A stretch of 64,000 bases of DNA from Hungatella sp. UBA4396 (GCA_002389905.1 DGRE01000070.1:90268-154267), one strand, 5' to 3'; shown: positions 16,111 through 25,648, counted from the stretch's first letter. The notes: a model not told the origin generated them from the sequence alone. Numbers and translations are program-made.

Positions 16111-19011
16111 ATGAATCGTATGTCGGCTGAAAGCGGAGAGGCTGGTATTTACATCGTTGATCAGAATTACAGGATCATCTATCTGAATGATATGGCAAGG
16201 TCCTATTATCCAAATTTGAAAGCAGGAATGCACTGTTATGAAGCGGGTGAGGGCTCTGCCCCCTGCCCTTGTCCCGGAAAGGATTCCGGGCACATGATCT
16301 ATTACAATACATCATCTGAGCTTTGGATGGATGTGTCCTCCGGAGAAATCGAATGGCCTGGCTATGACCGGTGCAGGCTCATTATGTTTCGCCCGGTAAG
16401 TGAAAAAAATAAAAATCTGTTCTATTATCTGACTGATAATACGGTCTATGATGAACTTCTTGAATTAAATATTTCAGCAAATACTTATCGGATGCTCTCT
16501 TTTCAAAAGGATAAGTACATTCTTCCCGAAATGGATGGAGGGCTGGATATTTTGGTAGCCCGATCCTCGGATTTTCTGATTCATCCCGAGGACCGGGAGA
16601 CTTTTTTGGAGTTTTGGGACGCGTCCACTGTTTTGGAGCGTCTTCATGCTAACGGAAGAATCTTAAGGGGAGAGTTCCGCAAAAAGCTGGTAAATGGAAG
16701 CTATGGCTGGGTCTGCATGATCTTCGTCCTGTTCCGGTGCGGAGAGTGCGAAGATGCCATTATCATGTGCTATGTTCAGGATATCAGCCGGAGGAAAGCG
16801 GAAGAAGAGGAAGAACAGCGGAAGTTCCGGGAAAAGCGTGAAGAAACCGACTTTATGACAGGGCTTTTCCGCTACGGCCCCTTCTTTGAGAAGGCGGAAC
16901 AGATGTTAAAAAGGAAGGCCGGCACTGTTCACTTTATGGTAGCCATTGATATTGAGCATTTTAAGTTTTTCAACGAGTGGTATGGGGAAGAGGAGGGAGA
17001 CAGGTTCCTCATAAAGATCGGAAACCATTTAAAGGATATGGAACGGGCCTATGATACGGTGGCCGGATACATGGGCGGAGATGATTTTGTTGTAATCCTT
17101 CCTGCTGACAGCTCATTACTGGACAGCCTGGAGGATGGGCTTAACGGATATGTCAGGGAATACGGCGGAAATGCAGGCTTTCGTCCTGCATTTGGAATCT
17201 ATCTCATCGAGGACTTAAGCCTTCCGGTCAGCATGATGTATGACAGGGCTTCCATTGCCTTAAACTCTATTAAAGGGAAATACACCCAGCGCATCGGCTG
17301 GTTTGATCCCGGCATGAAGCAGAAGATGCAAAACGACCAGGTTCTTTTGTCGGAGATTCAGAGAGCCCTTGAAAAAAAAGAATTTATTTTCCAGGTTCAG
17401 CCCCAGTGCGATATGCTGACAGGGAAGATTGTGGGGCTGGAGTCTTTGGTCAGATGGCAGCATCCGGTGAGGGGACTTGTTTTCCCGGGAGATTTCATCC
17501 CTCTTCTGGAGCAGAATGGCTTTATCACTTATCTGGATGTCTACATCTGGGAGATGGTATGCCAGCTTTTAAACCGCTGGAAAAGACAGGGAAGGCGGCT
17601 GATCCCTATTTCCGTCAATGTATCCCGCATGGATATCCGTGCCATTGATATTGTTTCTAAATTCCGGGAACTGGTGGACCAGTACAAAATTGAACCTAAG
17701 TTTCTGGAAATAGAGATTACGGAAAGCGCCTATGCAGAGGATTATGATTTGCTCCGGAATGCGGTGGAGAATTTGAGGAAGGCAGGCTTTCCTGTGTTTA
17801 TGGACGATTTCGGAAGCGGCTATTCCTCTCTCAACATGCTGAAGGATGTTAATGTGGATGTCATAAAAATCGACACCCAGTTTTTGGATATGAATGAAAA
17901 CAGCCGGACCCGTGGAATGGGAATTTTAGAGACCATTGTCAGAATGGCAAGGGTCATGCAGCTGAAGGTCATTGCAGAGGGCGTGGAGGAAAAGAGTCAG
18001 GTTGACTTTCTGATTAATACGGGCTGTATTTACGGTCAGGGGTATTATTATTATAAGCCTATGCCTGTGGAGACAGCAGAGCAGCTTTTGCTGAAGGATG
18101 ATTATGTGGACTACGGAGGAATCCGGGCCCGCCAGACCCAGCTTAAGCTGGAGGATTTATTTAATGAGAACATTACCAGCGAGGTCATGATGAACAATCT
18201 GCTGGGTGCCATTGCCCTTTATGAGGTTCAGGAGGATCTTTGCGAAGTCCTTTGGGCCAATGAGGAGTATTACCGCATTACCGGAGATAATTTCATGGAA
18301 ACAGAGGAGCGCAGGCGGTTTATATTAAATAAAATCTACAAAGACGATGCGGACCGGATGCTGAATCTCTTTGAATTGGCACATAAGGACCCGGCTAGCG
18401 GGGCGGAAGGAGTTCTCCGGCGCTGCCGCTTGGATGGCTCCCTTATGTGGGTCCAGCTGAGGGTGTTCTTTTTAAGGGAACAGGATGGACGCCGCCTTTA
18501 TTACGGTTCTGTCCGGGATTTTACAGAGCAGGTGGAACAGCGCCAGAGGCTGGACGATTCCCAGAAGATATTGACAGGCATCGTAAAGATGACGGGAAAG
18601 AACCTTTCCCTTGAAGATATAGCCAGGGAAGGCTACAAGGCAGTCAGCGACATATTTACCCAGATGATTCCGGGCGGACTGCTTGGCATATATTGTGAAA
18701 AAGGCTTTCCCCTCTACTTTGCCAATAAAGAGGTGCTCCGCCTTCTGGAATACGATTCCTATGAGGTGTTTGCAGAGGATATTGAAGGAAAAGTCGGAAA
18801 TATCCTCCATCCCGAGGATATGAAGGTGATACAGGAGAATATTTCCCATTTCAGTTCTCCGGGAATGGAGTATACCCTGCAGCACCGCCTTAGAAAACGG
18901 GATGGAAGCTGGCTTTGGCTGAAGACAAGAGGACGGGTCCTCCGGGTGGAAAACGGCCGCACCGTTATTATAAACTCCTGTATGGATATTACAGATACCG
19001 TGAAGCGATAA
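16111..19011 (+). CDS. PAS-GGDEF-EAL-PAS cyclic di-GMP enzyme
   Basis: 966 residues from ATG 16111 (GGAGAGGCGGGAG upstream); an in-frame GTG at 16090 lies before that site. Order: an N-terminal PAS-like region (1-110), a second PAS region (about 125-235), GGDEF (about 240-395), EAL (about 405-660), then two PAS/PAC segments (about 680-820 and 850-965). The diguanylate cyclase motif is GGDDF (322-326), an Asp-for-Glu change that may or may not be active. The EAL domain looks complete: ESLVRWQHP (E444), VNVS, EITES, MDDFGSGYSS, IKID, AEGVE and GQGYYY. A phosphodiesterase tuned by several PAS sensors is the best guess. No membrane helix, so cytoplasmic. Confidence 0.9.
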   Translation: MNRMSAESGEAGIYIVDQNYRIIYLNDMARSYYPNLKAGMHCYEAGEGSAPCPCPGKDSGHMIYYNTSSELWMDVSSGEIEWPGYDRCRLIMFRPVSEKNKNLFYYLTDNTVYDELLELNISANTYRMLSFQKDKYILPEMDGGLDILVARSSDFLIHPEDRETFLEFWDASTVLERLHANGRILRGEFRKKLVNGSYGWVCMIFVLFRCGECEDAIIMCYVQDISRRKAEEEEEQRKFREKREETDFMTGLFRYGPFFEKAEQMLKRKAGTVHFMVAIDIEHFKFFNEWYGEEEGDRFLIKIGNHLKDMERAYDTVAGYMGGDDFVVILPADSSLLDSLEDGLNGYVREYGGNAGFRPAFGIYLIEDLSLPVSMMYDRASIALNSIKGKYTQRIGWFDPGMKQKMQNDQVLLSEIQRALEKKEFIFQVQPQCDMLTGKIVGLESLVRWQHPVRGLVFPGDFIPLLEQNGFITYLDVYIWEMVCQLLNRWKRQGRRLIPISVNVSRMDIRAIDIVSKFRELVDQYKIEPKFLEIEITESAYAEDYDLLRNAVENLRKAGFPVFMDDFGSGYSSLNMLKDVNVDVIKIDTQFLDMNENSRTRGMGILETIVRMARVMQLKVIAEGVEEKSQVDFLINTGCIYGQGYYYYKPMPVETAEQLLLKDDYVDYGGIRARQTQLKLEDLFNENITSEVMMNNLLGAIALYEVQEDLCEVLWANEEYYRITGDNFMETEERRRFILNKIYKDDADRMLNLFELAHKDPASGAEGVLRRCRLDGSLMWVQLRVFFLREQDGRRLYYGSVRDFTEQVEQRQRLDDSQKILTGIVKMTGKNLSLEDIAREGYKAVSDIFTQMIPGGLLGIYCEKGFPLYFANKEVLRLLEYDSYEVFAEDIEGKVGNILHPEDMKVIQENISHFSSPGMEYTLQHRLRKRDGSWLWLKTRGRVLRVENGRTVIINSCMDITDTVKR

Positions 19012-19057
19012 ACGGAAGGGGCGGACCGCCTCCTCCATATATAGAAAGGATAAAATC

Positions 19058-20245
19058 ATGATAGCAGACAAGATGAGACCTCTTTTAGAAAACAATTCTG
19101 CCATCCGTGCCATGTTTGAAGAAGGAAAGAAGATGGCGGCTCTGTATGGCCCTGAAAATGTCTATGATTTCAGCCTGGGAAACCCCAATGTTCCGGCTCC
19201 GGCCGCGGTCAGCCAGGCCATTTTAGACATTATAAAGGAGGAAGACCCAACCCTGGTTCATGGGTATATGAGCAATGCAGGCTTTGCAGATGTGCGGGAA
19301 GCCATTGCCGGGTCTTTAAACAGGCGGTTTGGAACTCATTTTCGTCTGGAAAACATCCTGATGACCGTTGGAGCAGCCAGCGGCATGAATGTCATACTGA
19401 AAACCATTCTGGACCCGGGAGATGAGGTGGTGGTATTTGCCCCTTATTTCATGGAATACGGCTCTTATGTGAGAAATTATGACGGGGTGCTTGTGACAGT
19501 TCCCCCCAATACAGACACTTTCCAGCCGGATTTGGTGGAGTTTGAGAAACGGATTACTGAAAAGACAAAGGCTGTGATCATTAATACGCCCAATAATCCC
19601 ACAGGCGTAATCTATTCTTCGGAAACTCTCAGACAGATTGCAGAGATCATGGAGAAAAAGGAAAAGGAGCTGGGGACTTCCATTGTGCTGATTTCTGACG
19701 AGCCCTACAGGGAGCTGGCCTATGACGGGGCAGAAGTTCCTTATGTGACTCCCTTTTACCACAATACCATGGTCTGCTATTCCTACAGCAAATCCTTATC
19801 CCTTCCGGGAGAGAGGATCGGATATCTGGTGATTCCCGATGAGCTGGAGGATTCCTCCCAGGTTCTGGCGGCAGCAGCCATCGCAAACCGCATCTTAGGC
19901 TGCGTCAATGCGCCCTCCCTTATGCAGAGGGTTATCATGCGCTGCGTGGATGAACAGGCCAATCTGGAAGCTTATGATAAGAACCGGCAGCTTCTTTATA
20001 GCAGCCTTACGGAATACGGCTTTGACTGCGTGAAACCGGAAGGGGCTTTTTACCTGTTTGTAAAGGCTCCGGAGGCGGATGATAAGGCATTTTGTCAGGT
20101 CTGCAAGGAGCACAGGGTGCTTGTGGTGCCTGGAACCTCCTTTGGGTGTCCCGGCTATGTGAGGATCGCTTACTGTGTTTCCTATGAGCAGATTCAGCGG
20201 GCTTTGCCTGCCTTTGAAAAAATTGCAAAGGAGTACAGCTTATGA
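19058..20245 (+). CDS. PLP-dependent aminotransferase, class I/II (aspartate aminotransferase-like)
   Basis: 395 residues. Fold-type I aminotransferase: GNPNVPAP near the N-terminus, NTPNNPTG (PLP-binding Asn), SDEPYRELAYDG, the Schiff-base lysine in YSYSKSLSLPGERIGY, and a C-terminal Arg region (VRIAYC). RBS AAAGGAT before ATG 19058. The stop overlaps the start of the hisC-like gene (ATGA), so the two are co-translated; the pair may share a substrate pool such as aromatic or imidazole amino acids. Exact substrate not readable from sequence. Confidence 0.88.
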   Translation: MIADKMRPLLENNSAIRAMFEEGKKMAALYGPENVYDFSLGNPNVPAPAAVSQAILDIIKEEDPTLVHGYMSNAGFADVREAIAGSLNRRFGTHFRLENILMTVGAASGMNVILKTILDPGDEVVVFAPYFMEYGSYVRNYDGVLVTVPPNTDTFQPDLVEFEKRITEKTKAVIINTPNNPTGVIYSSETLRQIAEIMEKKEKELGTSIVLISDEPYRELAYDGAEVPYVTPFYHNTMVCYSYSKSLSLPGERIGYLVIPDELEDSSQVLAAAAIANRILGCVNAPSLMQRVIMRCVDEQANLEAYDKNRQLLYSSLTEYGFDCVKPEGAFYLFVKAPEADDKAFCQVCKEHRVLVVPGTSFGCPGYVRIAYCVSYEQIQRALPAFEKIAKEYSL

Positions 20246-21294
20246 GACTATGGGAAGCAAATATCCGCCGGGTGGCGCCTTACGTGCCGGGAGAGCAGCC
20301 AAAGGGAACGGATTTAGTAAAACTCAATACCAATGAAAACCCCTATCCTCCGGCTCCGGGGGTGAGGGAAGCCCTGGCCCGGATGGACTGGGAACAGCTT
20401 CGCAAATACCCGGACCCGGCCGCATCGGTTCTCACCAAGGCTCTTTCCGAATATTATCAGGTAGGGGAGGATCAGATTTTCCCCGGCGTAGGCTCTGATG
20501 ATGTGATTGCCATGGCTTTTATGACCTTTTTTAACTCCGAAAAGCCGGTGCTGTTTCCTGATATCAGCTATTCCTTTTATCAGGTCTGGGCTGATTTGTT
20601 TCAGGTTCCTTATGAAACTCCTGCTCTTGATCAGGATTTTTGCATCCGGAAGGAAGATTATTACAGGGAAAATGGGGGAATCATATTTCCAAATCCCAAT
20701 GCTCCCACAGGCGTTTTGATGCCTCTTGATGAGATTGAGGACATTATAGCCCATAATCAGGAGTCTGTGGTGATCATTGATGAGGCTTATATTGACTTTG
20801 GCGGGGAAAGCGCCTTAAAGCTGGTGGAAAAATATGAAAATCTGCTGGTGGTTCAGACCTTCAGCAAATCCCGTTCCATGGCAGGGATGAGAATCGGATA
20901 CGCCATAGGCCACCGGGATCTGATTAAGGCCTTAAATGATGTGAAATACTCCTATAATTCCTATACCATGAATGCGCCCTCCCTGGCTTTAGGGGTGGAA
21001 GCGGTGCTGGATGATAAGTATTTTAAGGAAACCCTTCATAAGATCGTGAATACGAGAGAACGGGCTAAGGAGAGGCTTAAGGAACTGGGATTTTCATTTC
21101 CTGATTCTATGGCAAACTTTATTTTCGCCTCTCACAAAGAACGGAAGGCAGAGGAGATTTATCTGGCTCTCCGGGAAAATAACATCTTTGTCCGTTATTT
21201 TAAGAAACCGGGACTGGACAATCATCTGCGCATTTCCATCGGTACAGATGAAGAAATGGAAAAGCTCTATAGTTTTTTGAAAGAAATTCTTTAG
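20242..21294 (+). CDS. hisC: Histidinol-phosphate aminotransferase-like enzyme
   Basis: 350 residues, the usual HisC length. LNTNENPYPP, FPNPNAPTG, IIDEAYIDFG and the PLP lysine in TFSKSRSMAGMRIGYAIG are HisC-family hallmarks, as is the C-terminal FKKPGLDNHLRISIGT. No other histidine gene is adjacent; it is coupled to another aminotransferase instead. In such isolated copies the enzyme may also act on aromatic amino acids or on threonine phosphate (CobD-type), so the substrate is less certain than the family. Confidence 0.85.
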   Translation: MRLWEANIRRVAPYVPGEQPKGTDLVKLNTNENPYPPAPGVREALARMDWEQLRKYPDPAASVLTKALSEYYQVGEDQIFPGVGSDDVIAMAFMTFFNSEKPVLFPDISYSFYQVWADLFQVPYETPALDQDFCIRKEDYYRENGGIIFPNPNAPTGVLMPLDEIEDIIAHNQESVVIIDEAYIDFGGESALKLVEKYENLLVVQTFSKSRSMAGMRIGYAIGHRDLIKALNDVKYSYNSYTMNAPSLALGVEAVLDDKYFKETLHKIVNTRERAKERLKELGFSFPDSMANFIFASHKERKAEEIYLALRENNIFVRYFKKPGLDNHLRISIGTDEEMEKLYSFLKEIL

Positions 21295-21345
21295 ATTTTA
21301 TTCCTTTGCGGGAAATACTTTCCAGGAGTATAATAAGGACAGGTG

Positions 21346-22479
21346 ATGCAAATGGAACATGTGAAAAAATATTTCAGGCTTATACTTAATATTGTCATTC
21401 CGGTTCTGGCTTTTTATTTGATCTGCGTTTGGGGGCCCAGGTTTTTGAGCTTCTTCCTGCCCTTTGTCATCGGCTGGATCATTTCAGTCATTGCCAACCC
21501 CCTTGTGCGTTTCCTGGAGAGCCGGCTTAGGATTGTGAGAAAGCACAGCTCTGTTTTGATCGTGGTGTCTGTTCTTGCCCTCATTATCGCCGGATTGTAC
21601 TTTCTGATTTCCAAGCTGATTTCAGAGGCAGCCGGGTTTGCGGCAGACTTGCCCAGGTATTATGAAACCGCATGGGCAGGAGGCCAGGAGATGCTTCTAA
21701 AGCTGGAAGGAATTTTGCAGTTTCTTCCCCAGGGAGTCCAGGATTCTATGGACCGGTTTTTCACCCATATGGGCGAATATTTAAATGTACTGGTGCAAAA
21801 GATCGCTTCTCCTACGGTCATGGCAGCCGGAAATGTGGTAAAAGGGATTCCGGCGGCACTGGTTTACACCGTTGTGACCATCTTTTCCTCCTATCTCTTT
21901 ATTGTGGACAGAGATAAGGTCATGGGGATACTCCACCGGTATATGCCTGAGGGAGGAACCAGGTACTACCGCCATTTGAAAAAAGACGTAAGGCACCTCA
22001 TAGGCGGGTATTTTCTGGCTCAGTTTAAGATCATGTTCATCGTGGCCGTAGTTCTGGCAGCCGGTTTTTTGGTGCTGGGAGTTGATTATGCCCTGCTTCT
22101 GGCAATTCTCATCGCTGTGCTGGACTTTCTGCCTATTCTGGGAACGGGAACCATTCTCATACCCTGGGCACTGCTGCGGTTTGTCTCAGGCCAGTATGCC
22201 TTTGGCTTCGGCCTTGTTGCCATTTACGTTCTCACTCTGGTCTTAAGGCAGATCATTCAGCCTAAGATCGTGGGAGATACCATGGGACTTGATCCATTTA
22301 TGACTCTGCTTTTTTTGTACCTGGGATTTAAAATCAGCGGAATTGCCGGAATGATTCTGGCTGTACCCGTAGGAATGCTGTTTATTAACTTATATGAATT
22401 CGGTGCCTTTGATTCCCTTATGGGCAGCGTGAAAATTCTGCTTCACGATATCAATGAATTCCGCAGGAGAAAGGATTAA
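21346..22479 (+). CDS. AI-2E-family/YtvI-like membrane protein
   Basis: About 377 residues. Eight hydrophobic segments with the family's long amphipathic central region (about 100-150) and the C-terminal motif DFLPILGTGTILIPWAL...QPKIVGDTMGLDPFMTLLFLYLG, which is characteristic of the AI-2E transporter/PerM superfamily. The version in endospore formers is named YtvI (sporulation integral membrane protein), a plausible but unproved match. Start choice: ATG 21346 after AAGGACAGG; ATG 21352 is an alternative. It ends four bases before the GH25 gene, with which it is probably co-transcribed. Confidence 0.82.
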   Translation: MQMEHVKKYFRLILNIVIPVLAFYLICVWGPRFLSFFLPFVIGWIISVIANPLVRFLESRLRIVRKHSSVLIVVSVLALIIAGLYFLISKLISEAAGFAADLPRYYETAWAGGQEMLLKLEGILQFLPQGVQDSMDRFFTHMGEYLNVLVQKIASPTVMAAGNVVKGIPAALVYTVVTIFSSYLFIVDRDKVMGILHRYMPEGGTRYYRHLKKDVRHLIGGYFLAQFKIMFIVAVVLAAGFLVLGVDYALLLAILIAVLDFLPILGTGTILIPWALLRFVSGQYAFGFGLVAIYVLTLVLRQIIQPKIVGDTMGLDPFMTLLFLYLGFKISGIAGMILAVPVGMLFINLYEFGAFDSLMGSVKILLHDINEFRRRKD

Positions 22480-22482
22480 ACG

Positions 22483-23451
22483 ATGAGAGATAAAACCAGA
22501 TTGAAACTCAGCGCATGTGCGTGTATGACCGCAGGCATTATGGCCCTGTCCATGCTGGCGGCGCCTGTTACCGGGTATTCGGCTCAGCCCTGGGCTTTGG
22601 AAAACGGCCAGTTTGTAGATGCGTCAGGAGCGCCCATTGCCGGAGCCCTGGAAAAGGGAATTACAGTGACCAAGTACCAGAACCGCCAGACCGGGGAAAA
22701 CGGAGGCATTGATTGGGATAAGGTGGCAAAGTCCGGGGTTTCCTTTGCCATGGTGCGCATCGGTTATTTTAAGGATATGGACCCTTATTATTCCATGAAC
22801 ATGAATGGTGCGGCTGCAAAGGGAATCAAAACAGGAGTATTTTTTTATACCCAGGCCCTGGACACCCAGGCGGCAGTGGAAGAGGCCAGATATGTGCTTC
22901 GCATGGTAAAGGATTATGCTGTTTCCTATCCCATTGCCTATGATGTGGAATCCCAGTATCTGCTGGATAATAACTTATCAAAGCAGCAGATTACGGATAA
23001 CATCAACGCATTCTGCAGGACCATTGCAGAGGCAGGCTACCGGCCCATCGTCTATGCCAACAACGAATGGCTGACCAACCACATTGATATGAGCCAGGTT
23101 CCTTATGACGTCTGGTATGCCAGATACGGAACCATCAACAATTACCAGAACCGCACCATCTGGCAGTGCACGGACCAGGGACGGGTAGACGGCATTGACG
23201 GAAATGTGACCATAGAATTGTCCTTTGCAGATTACAGCTCCCTCATTCCTTCCGAAGGCTGGAAGGTGATTGATGGAAACTGGTATTATACGAAAAATTA
23301 TGTAAAACAGACCGGCTGGGTCCAGGTGGGAGATATCTGGTATTATCTGGATTCCAACGGTATTATGGTTCACGATGCCACGGTGAATATTGAAGGGGTT
23401 TCTTATACCTTTGATTCCAGCGGGGCCATGGTGCAGGAACCGGCTGAATGA
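22483..23451 (+). CDS. Secreted GH25-type (lysozyme-like) protein with cell-wall-binding repeats
   Basis: 322 residues. Signal peptide (about 1-34). GH25 barrel (about 57-245): KYQNRQTG...GIDWDKV, VSFAMVRIGYF, GIKTGVFFYTQA, then the catalytic DxE as YDVES (Asp154, Glu156), YANNEWL and DVWYARYG. The C-terminus has choline/cell-wall-binding-type repeats (GWKVIDGNWYYT, TGWVQVGDIWYYLDSNGIM). The first active-site Asp of GH25 muramidases, normally in GIDVS near the start of the barrel, reads Thr61 here (GITVTKYQ), so hydrolase activity is uncertain. It should act outside the cell on peptidoglycan. Tight spacing after the YtvI-like gene. Confidence 0.88.
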   Translation: MRDKTRLKLSACACMTAGIMALSMLAAPVTGYSAQPWALENGQFVDASGAPIAGALEKGITVTKYQNRQTGENGGIDWDKVAKSGVSFAMVRIGYFKDMDPYYSMNMNGAAAKGIKTGVFFYTQALDTQAAVEEARYVLRMVKDYAVSYPIAYDVESQYLLDNNLSKQQITDNINAFCRTIAEAGYRPIVYANNEWLTNHIDMSQVPYDVWYARYGTINNYQNRTIWQCTDQGRVDGIDGNVTIELSFADYSSLIPSEGWKVIDGNWYYTKNYVKQTGWVQVGDIWYYLDSNGIMVHDATVNIEGVSYTFDSSGAMVQEPAE

Positions 23452-23458
23452 GGTTTAA

Positions 23459-24814
23459 ATGACAGAGAATAATTTAGATACAGACCAAATAAGAGGACTG
23501 GTATGGAGGCTGGCAATTCCCTCCATGCTGGCCCAGTTTGTAAGTGTTTTTTACAGCATCGTAGACCGGATGTACATAGGAAATATTTCCGGAACCGGTG
23601 AGATTGCATTGGCAGGAGTGGGAATCTGCGGTCCTATAGTGACTATGGTTTCTTCTGTTGCTTTTTTAGTGGGCGTGGGAGGCTCTCCCTTAATGAGCAT
23701 CCGCATGGGAGAGAAAAACCACCGGGCTGCCAGCCAGATCCTTGCCAACTGCTTTTTGCTTTTAACGGTTTTAGCGGCGGTGATCACTGTTTTTTCCCTT
23801 ATAATAAAAGATAAGCTTTTGATGTGGTTTGGGGCAAGTGAAGCCACGTTTTCCTATGCCAATGATTATATTACCATCTGCCTCCTGGGCACTGTGTTCG
23901 CTCTTTTGGCTACCGGGATGAATCAGTTTATTATCTGCCAGGGATTTGCAAAGGTGGGGATGAAGTCCGTTATTTTAGGGGCCGTATGCAATATTGCGCT
24001 GGACCCTGTATTCATGTTTGGCTTTGGCCTGGGGGTAAGGGGAGCCGCAATTGCCACCGTCTTATCCCAGATGGCTTCCTGCACCTATGTGCTGCGTTTT
24101 TTATTTGGAGACAAGCCCCCTATCCGGATTACCTTTGGTCATTACGACTGGCAGATTATGAGACGGGTCCTGCTTCTGGGCTTAAGCCCTTTTCTCATCA
24201 TTGCTTTTGACAATGTTCTGATTATCGCTTTAAACATGATTATTCAGCGTTACGGCGGGGAAAGCCAGGGGGATAAGCTTCTTACCTGCATGACCATTGT
24301 ACAGAGCTTTATGCTGATGGTCACCATGCCCCTTGGAGGAATTACGGGAGGGACCCAGACCATACTGGGTTATAATTTCGGGGCGGGAAGACCGGACCGG
24401 ATTAAAAGGGCAGCAGGCCATATTGGGGGCCTGGCTCTTGTGTTTACCACCATCATGTTTATTCTGGCTCATACGGTGCCTCAATATTTTGTCCGTATTT
24501 TTATCCGTAATGAAGCTTATGTGGAGCTGACGGTGTGGGCTATTAAGATTTATACCATGGGAATCATTCCCCTGGCCCTCCAGTATACGGTTGTAGATGG
24601 CTTTGTGGGAATGGGAGCCGCCAAAGTGGCAATCTCCCTTTCCATGTTCCGGAAAGCTGTCTTTTTAGTGGGGGCAGCTCTTATCCCGATCTGGTTCGGG
24701 GTGGAGCAGATCTTTTATATTGAACCGGTTTCTGATTTTGCCAGCGTTGTGGTGTCATTGACGGTCACATTCCTGGTATTTGACCGGATGGTGGTCAAAA
24801 AAACAGCGGATTGA
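23459..24814 (+). CDS. MATE-family multidrug/cation efflux protein
   Basis: 451 residues, twelve hydrophobic segments in two homologous halves. WRLAIPSMLAQFVSVFYSIVDRMYIG near the N-terminus and the second-half match (GLSPFLIIAFDNVLI, QTILGYNFGAGR) are typical of DinF/NorM-like MATE proteins, which exchange drugs or metabolites for Na+ or H+. It begins seven bases after the GH25 gene stop with only a weak AGG upstream, so translation is likely coupled. A strong terminator ends the transcript. Confidence 0.92.
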   Translation: MTENNLDTDQIRGLVWRLAIPSMLAQFVSVFYSIVDRMYIGNISGTGEIALAGVGICGPIVTMVSSVAFLVGVGGSPLMSIRMGEKNHRAASQILANCFLLLTVLAAVITVFSLIIKDKLLMWFGASEATFSYANDYITICLLGTVFALLATGMNQFIICQGFAKVGMKSVILGAVCNIALDPVFMFGFGLGVRGAAIATVLSQMASCTYVLRFLFGDKPPIRITFGHYDWQIMRRVLLLGLSPFLIIAFDNVLIIALNMIIQRYGGESQGDKLLTCMTIVQSFMLMVTMPLGGITGGTQTILGYNFGAGRPDRIKRAAGHIGGLALVFTTIMFILAHTVPQYFVRIFIRNEAYVELTVWAIKIYTMGIIPLALQYTVVDGFVGMGAAKVAISLSMFRKAVFLVGAALIPIWFGVEQIFYIEPVSDFASVVVSLTVTFLVFDRMVVKKTAD

Positions 24815-24830
24815 TTTTTAATGGACCATG

Positions 24831-24882
24831 GGTGCAGCCTTTAAGCTCTTTGCAATGAGAGCAGAGGCTGCACCTTTTTTGT
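24831..24882 (+). terminator. Intrinsic terminator after the MATE gene
   Basis: Perfect 10-bp stem GGTGCAGCCT / AGGCTGCACC with a partly paired loop and TTTTTTG after it. Confidence 0.92.
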
Positions 24883-24912
24883 TTTGATGATAAAAGAACT
24901 CAATAAAAACCC

Positions 24913-24943
24913 TTGACAATTCATGAAAAGATGATAATATAAA
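24913..24943 (+). promoter_or_regulatory. Promoter of the metal-resistance operon
   Basis: Perfect TTGACA at 24913-24918. The -10 is read as TAATAT (24935-24940) or TATAAA (24938-24943) at 16 or 19 bp. It is directly followed by the ArsR-type operator, so repressor binding would cover the start site. Confidence 0.75.
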
Positions 24944-24944
24944 C

Positions 24945-24964
24945 ATATGAACAATCATTCATAT
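24945..24964. promoter_or_regulatory. ArsR/SmtB-type operator
   Basis: ATATGAACAATCATTCATAT: seven-base inverted arms with a six-base spacer. TGAAC/TTCA half sites are what SmtB/CadC/CzrA repressors bind. It sits between the -10 and the start codon of the regulator gene, indicating autoregulation. Confidence 0.85.
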
Positions 24965-24992
24965 GATAATAGTAAAGATGAGGAGGAGCTTA

Positions 24993-25376
24993 ATGGGAGA
25001 AGAGACCATAAAAAGTATTACCAGAGGTGAAATTGACCAATGTGATTTTATATGTGTCCATGAAAATGTTGTGGATCAGGTGTTAAAGGCAATGCCAAAA
25101 GAGGAGGAGCTTCTTGATCTGGCAGATTTTTTCAAGGTATTCGGAGATACCACCAGAATAAAGATCCTTTACGTCCTCAGCCGTTCAGAAATGTGTGTGT
25201 GTGATATTGCCAGCCTGCTCCAGATGAGCCAGTCGGCCATTTCCCATCAGCTTCGTGTGCTGAAGCAGATGAGACTGGTGAAGTTCCGCAGGGAAGGAAA
25301 GACCGTATTTTATTCCCTGGCAGACGACCACATTGAGACCATACTGGCTCAGGGCATGGAGCACATTGAAGAGTGA
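24993..25376 (+). CDS. ArsR/SmtB-family metal sensor, CadC-like
   Basis: 127 residues from ATG 24993, with AGGAGGAG nine bases upstream; the upstream in-frame ATG at 24963 lies in the operator. Winged-helix repressor with the recognition helix SQSAISHQLRVLKQMRLV. Two metal sites can be read: Cys17 and Cys21 (CDFIC) with Cys68 and Cys70 (CVC), the CadC alpha3N site for Cd/Pb; and Asp111, His113, His124, Glu127, the alpha5 zinc site with the same spacing as CadC. It should repress this operon and release on Cd, Pb or Zn. Confidence 0.94.
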   Translation: MGEETIKSITRGEIDQCDFICVHENVVDQVLKAMPKEEELLDLADFFKVFGDTTRIKILYVLSRSEMCVCDIASLLQMSQSAISHQLRVLKQMRLVKFRREGKTVFYSLADDHIETILAQGMEHIEE

Positions 25377-25423
25377 TAAAAACAATGACAAAAAAACGAG
25401 ACAGATGAAAAGGAGAATCAATT

Positions 25424-25648
25424 ATGAAAAAGATTGTTAAATTAGAGGGGTTATGCTGTGCCAACTGTGCGGCTAAAATTGAAGAAGAAGTAAAGAAGCT
25501 TGACGGTGTGGATAGTGCTTCCTTAAGCTTTATGACTCAGAGGCTGGTTTTGGAAGTAGAAGACGGAAAATCTGAGGGCATTATGGAAGCTGCAAAAAAG
25601 ATATCATTTAAGATTGAACCAGAAGCAGAATTCAAGGTTCTTCGGTAA
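25424..25648 (+). CDS. Heavy-metal-associated (HMA) domain protein
   Basis: 74 residues, one ferredoxin-like HMA domain with the metal-binding CxxC in GLCCANCAAKIE and an extra Cys just before it (CCANC). It probably delivers Cd/Zn to, or is the detached N-terminal domain of, the P-type ATPase that starts 15 bp downstream. The order matches CadA proteins in which this domain is fused. RBS AAAAGGAG. Confidence 0.9.
   Translation: MKKIVKLEGLCCANCAAKIEEEVKKLDGVDSASLSFMTQRLVLEVEDGKSEGIMEAAKKISFKIEPEAEFKVLR

Noticed and set aside
20242..21294. Part of a histidine biosynthesis operon
   Set aside because: No other his genes surround it; only another aminotransferase is coupled to it.
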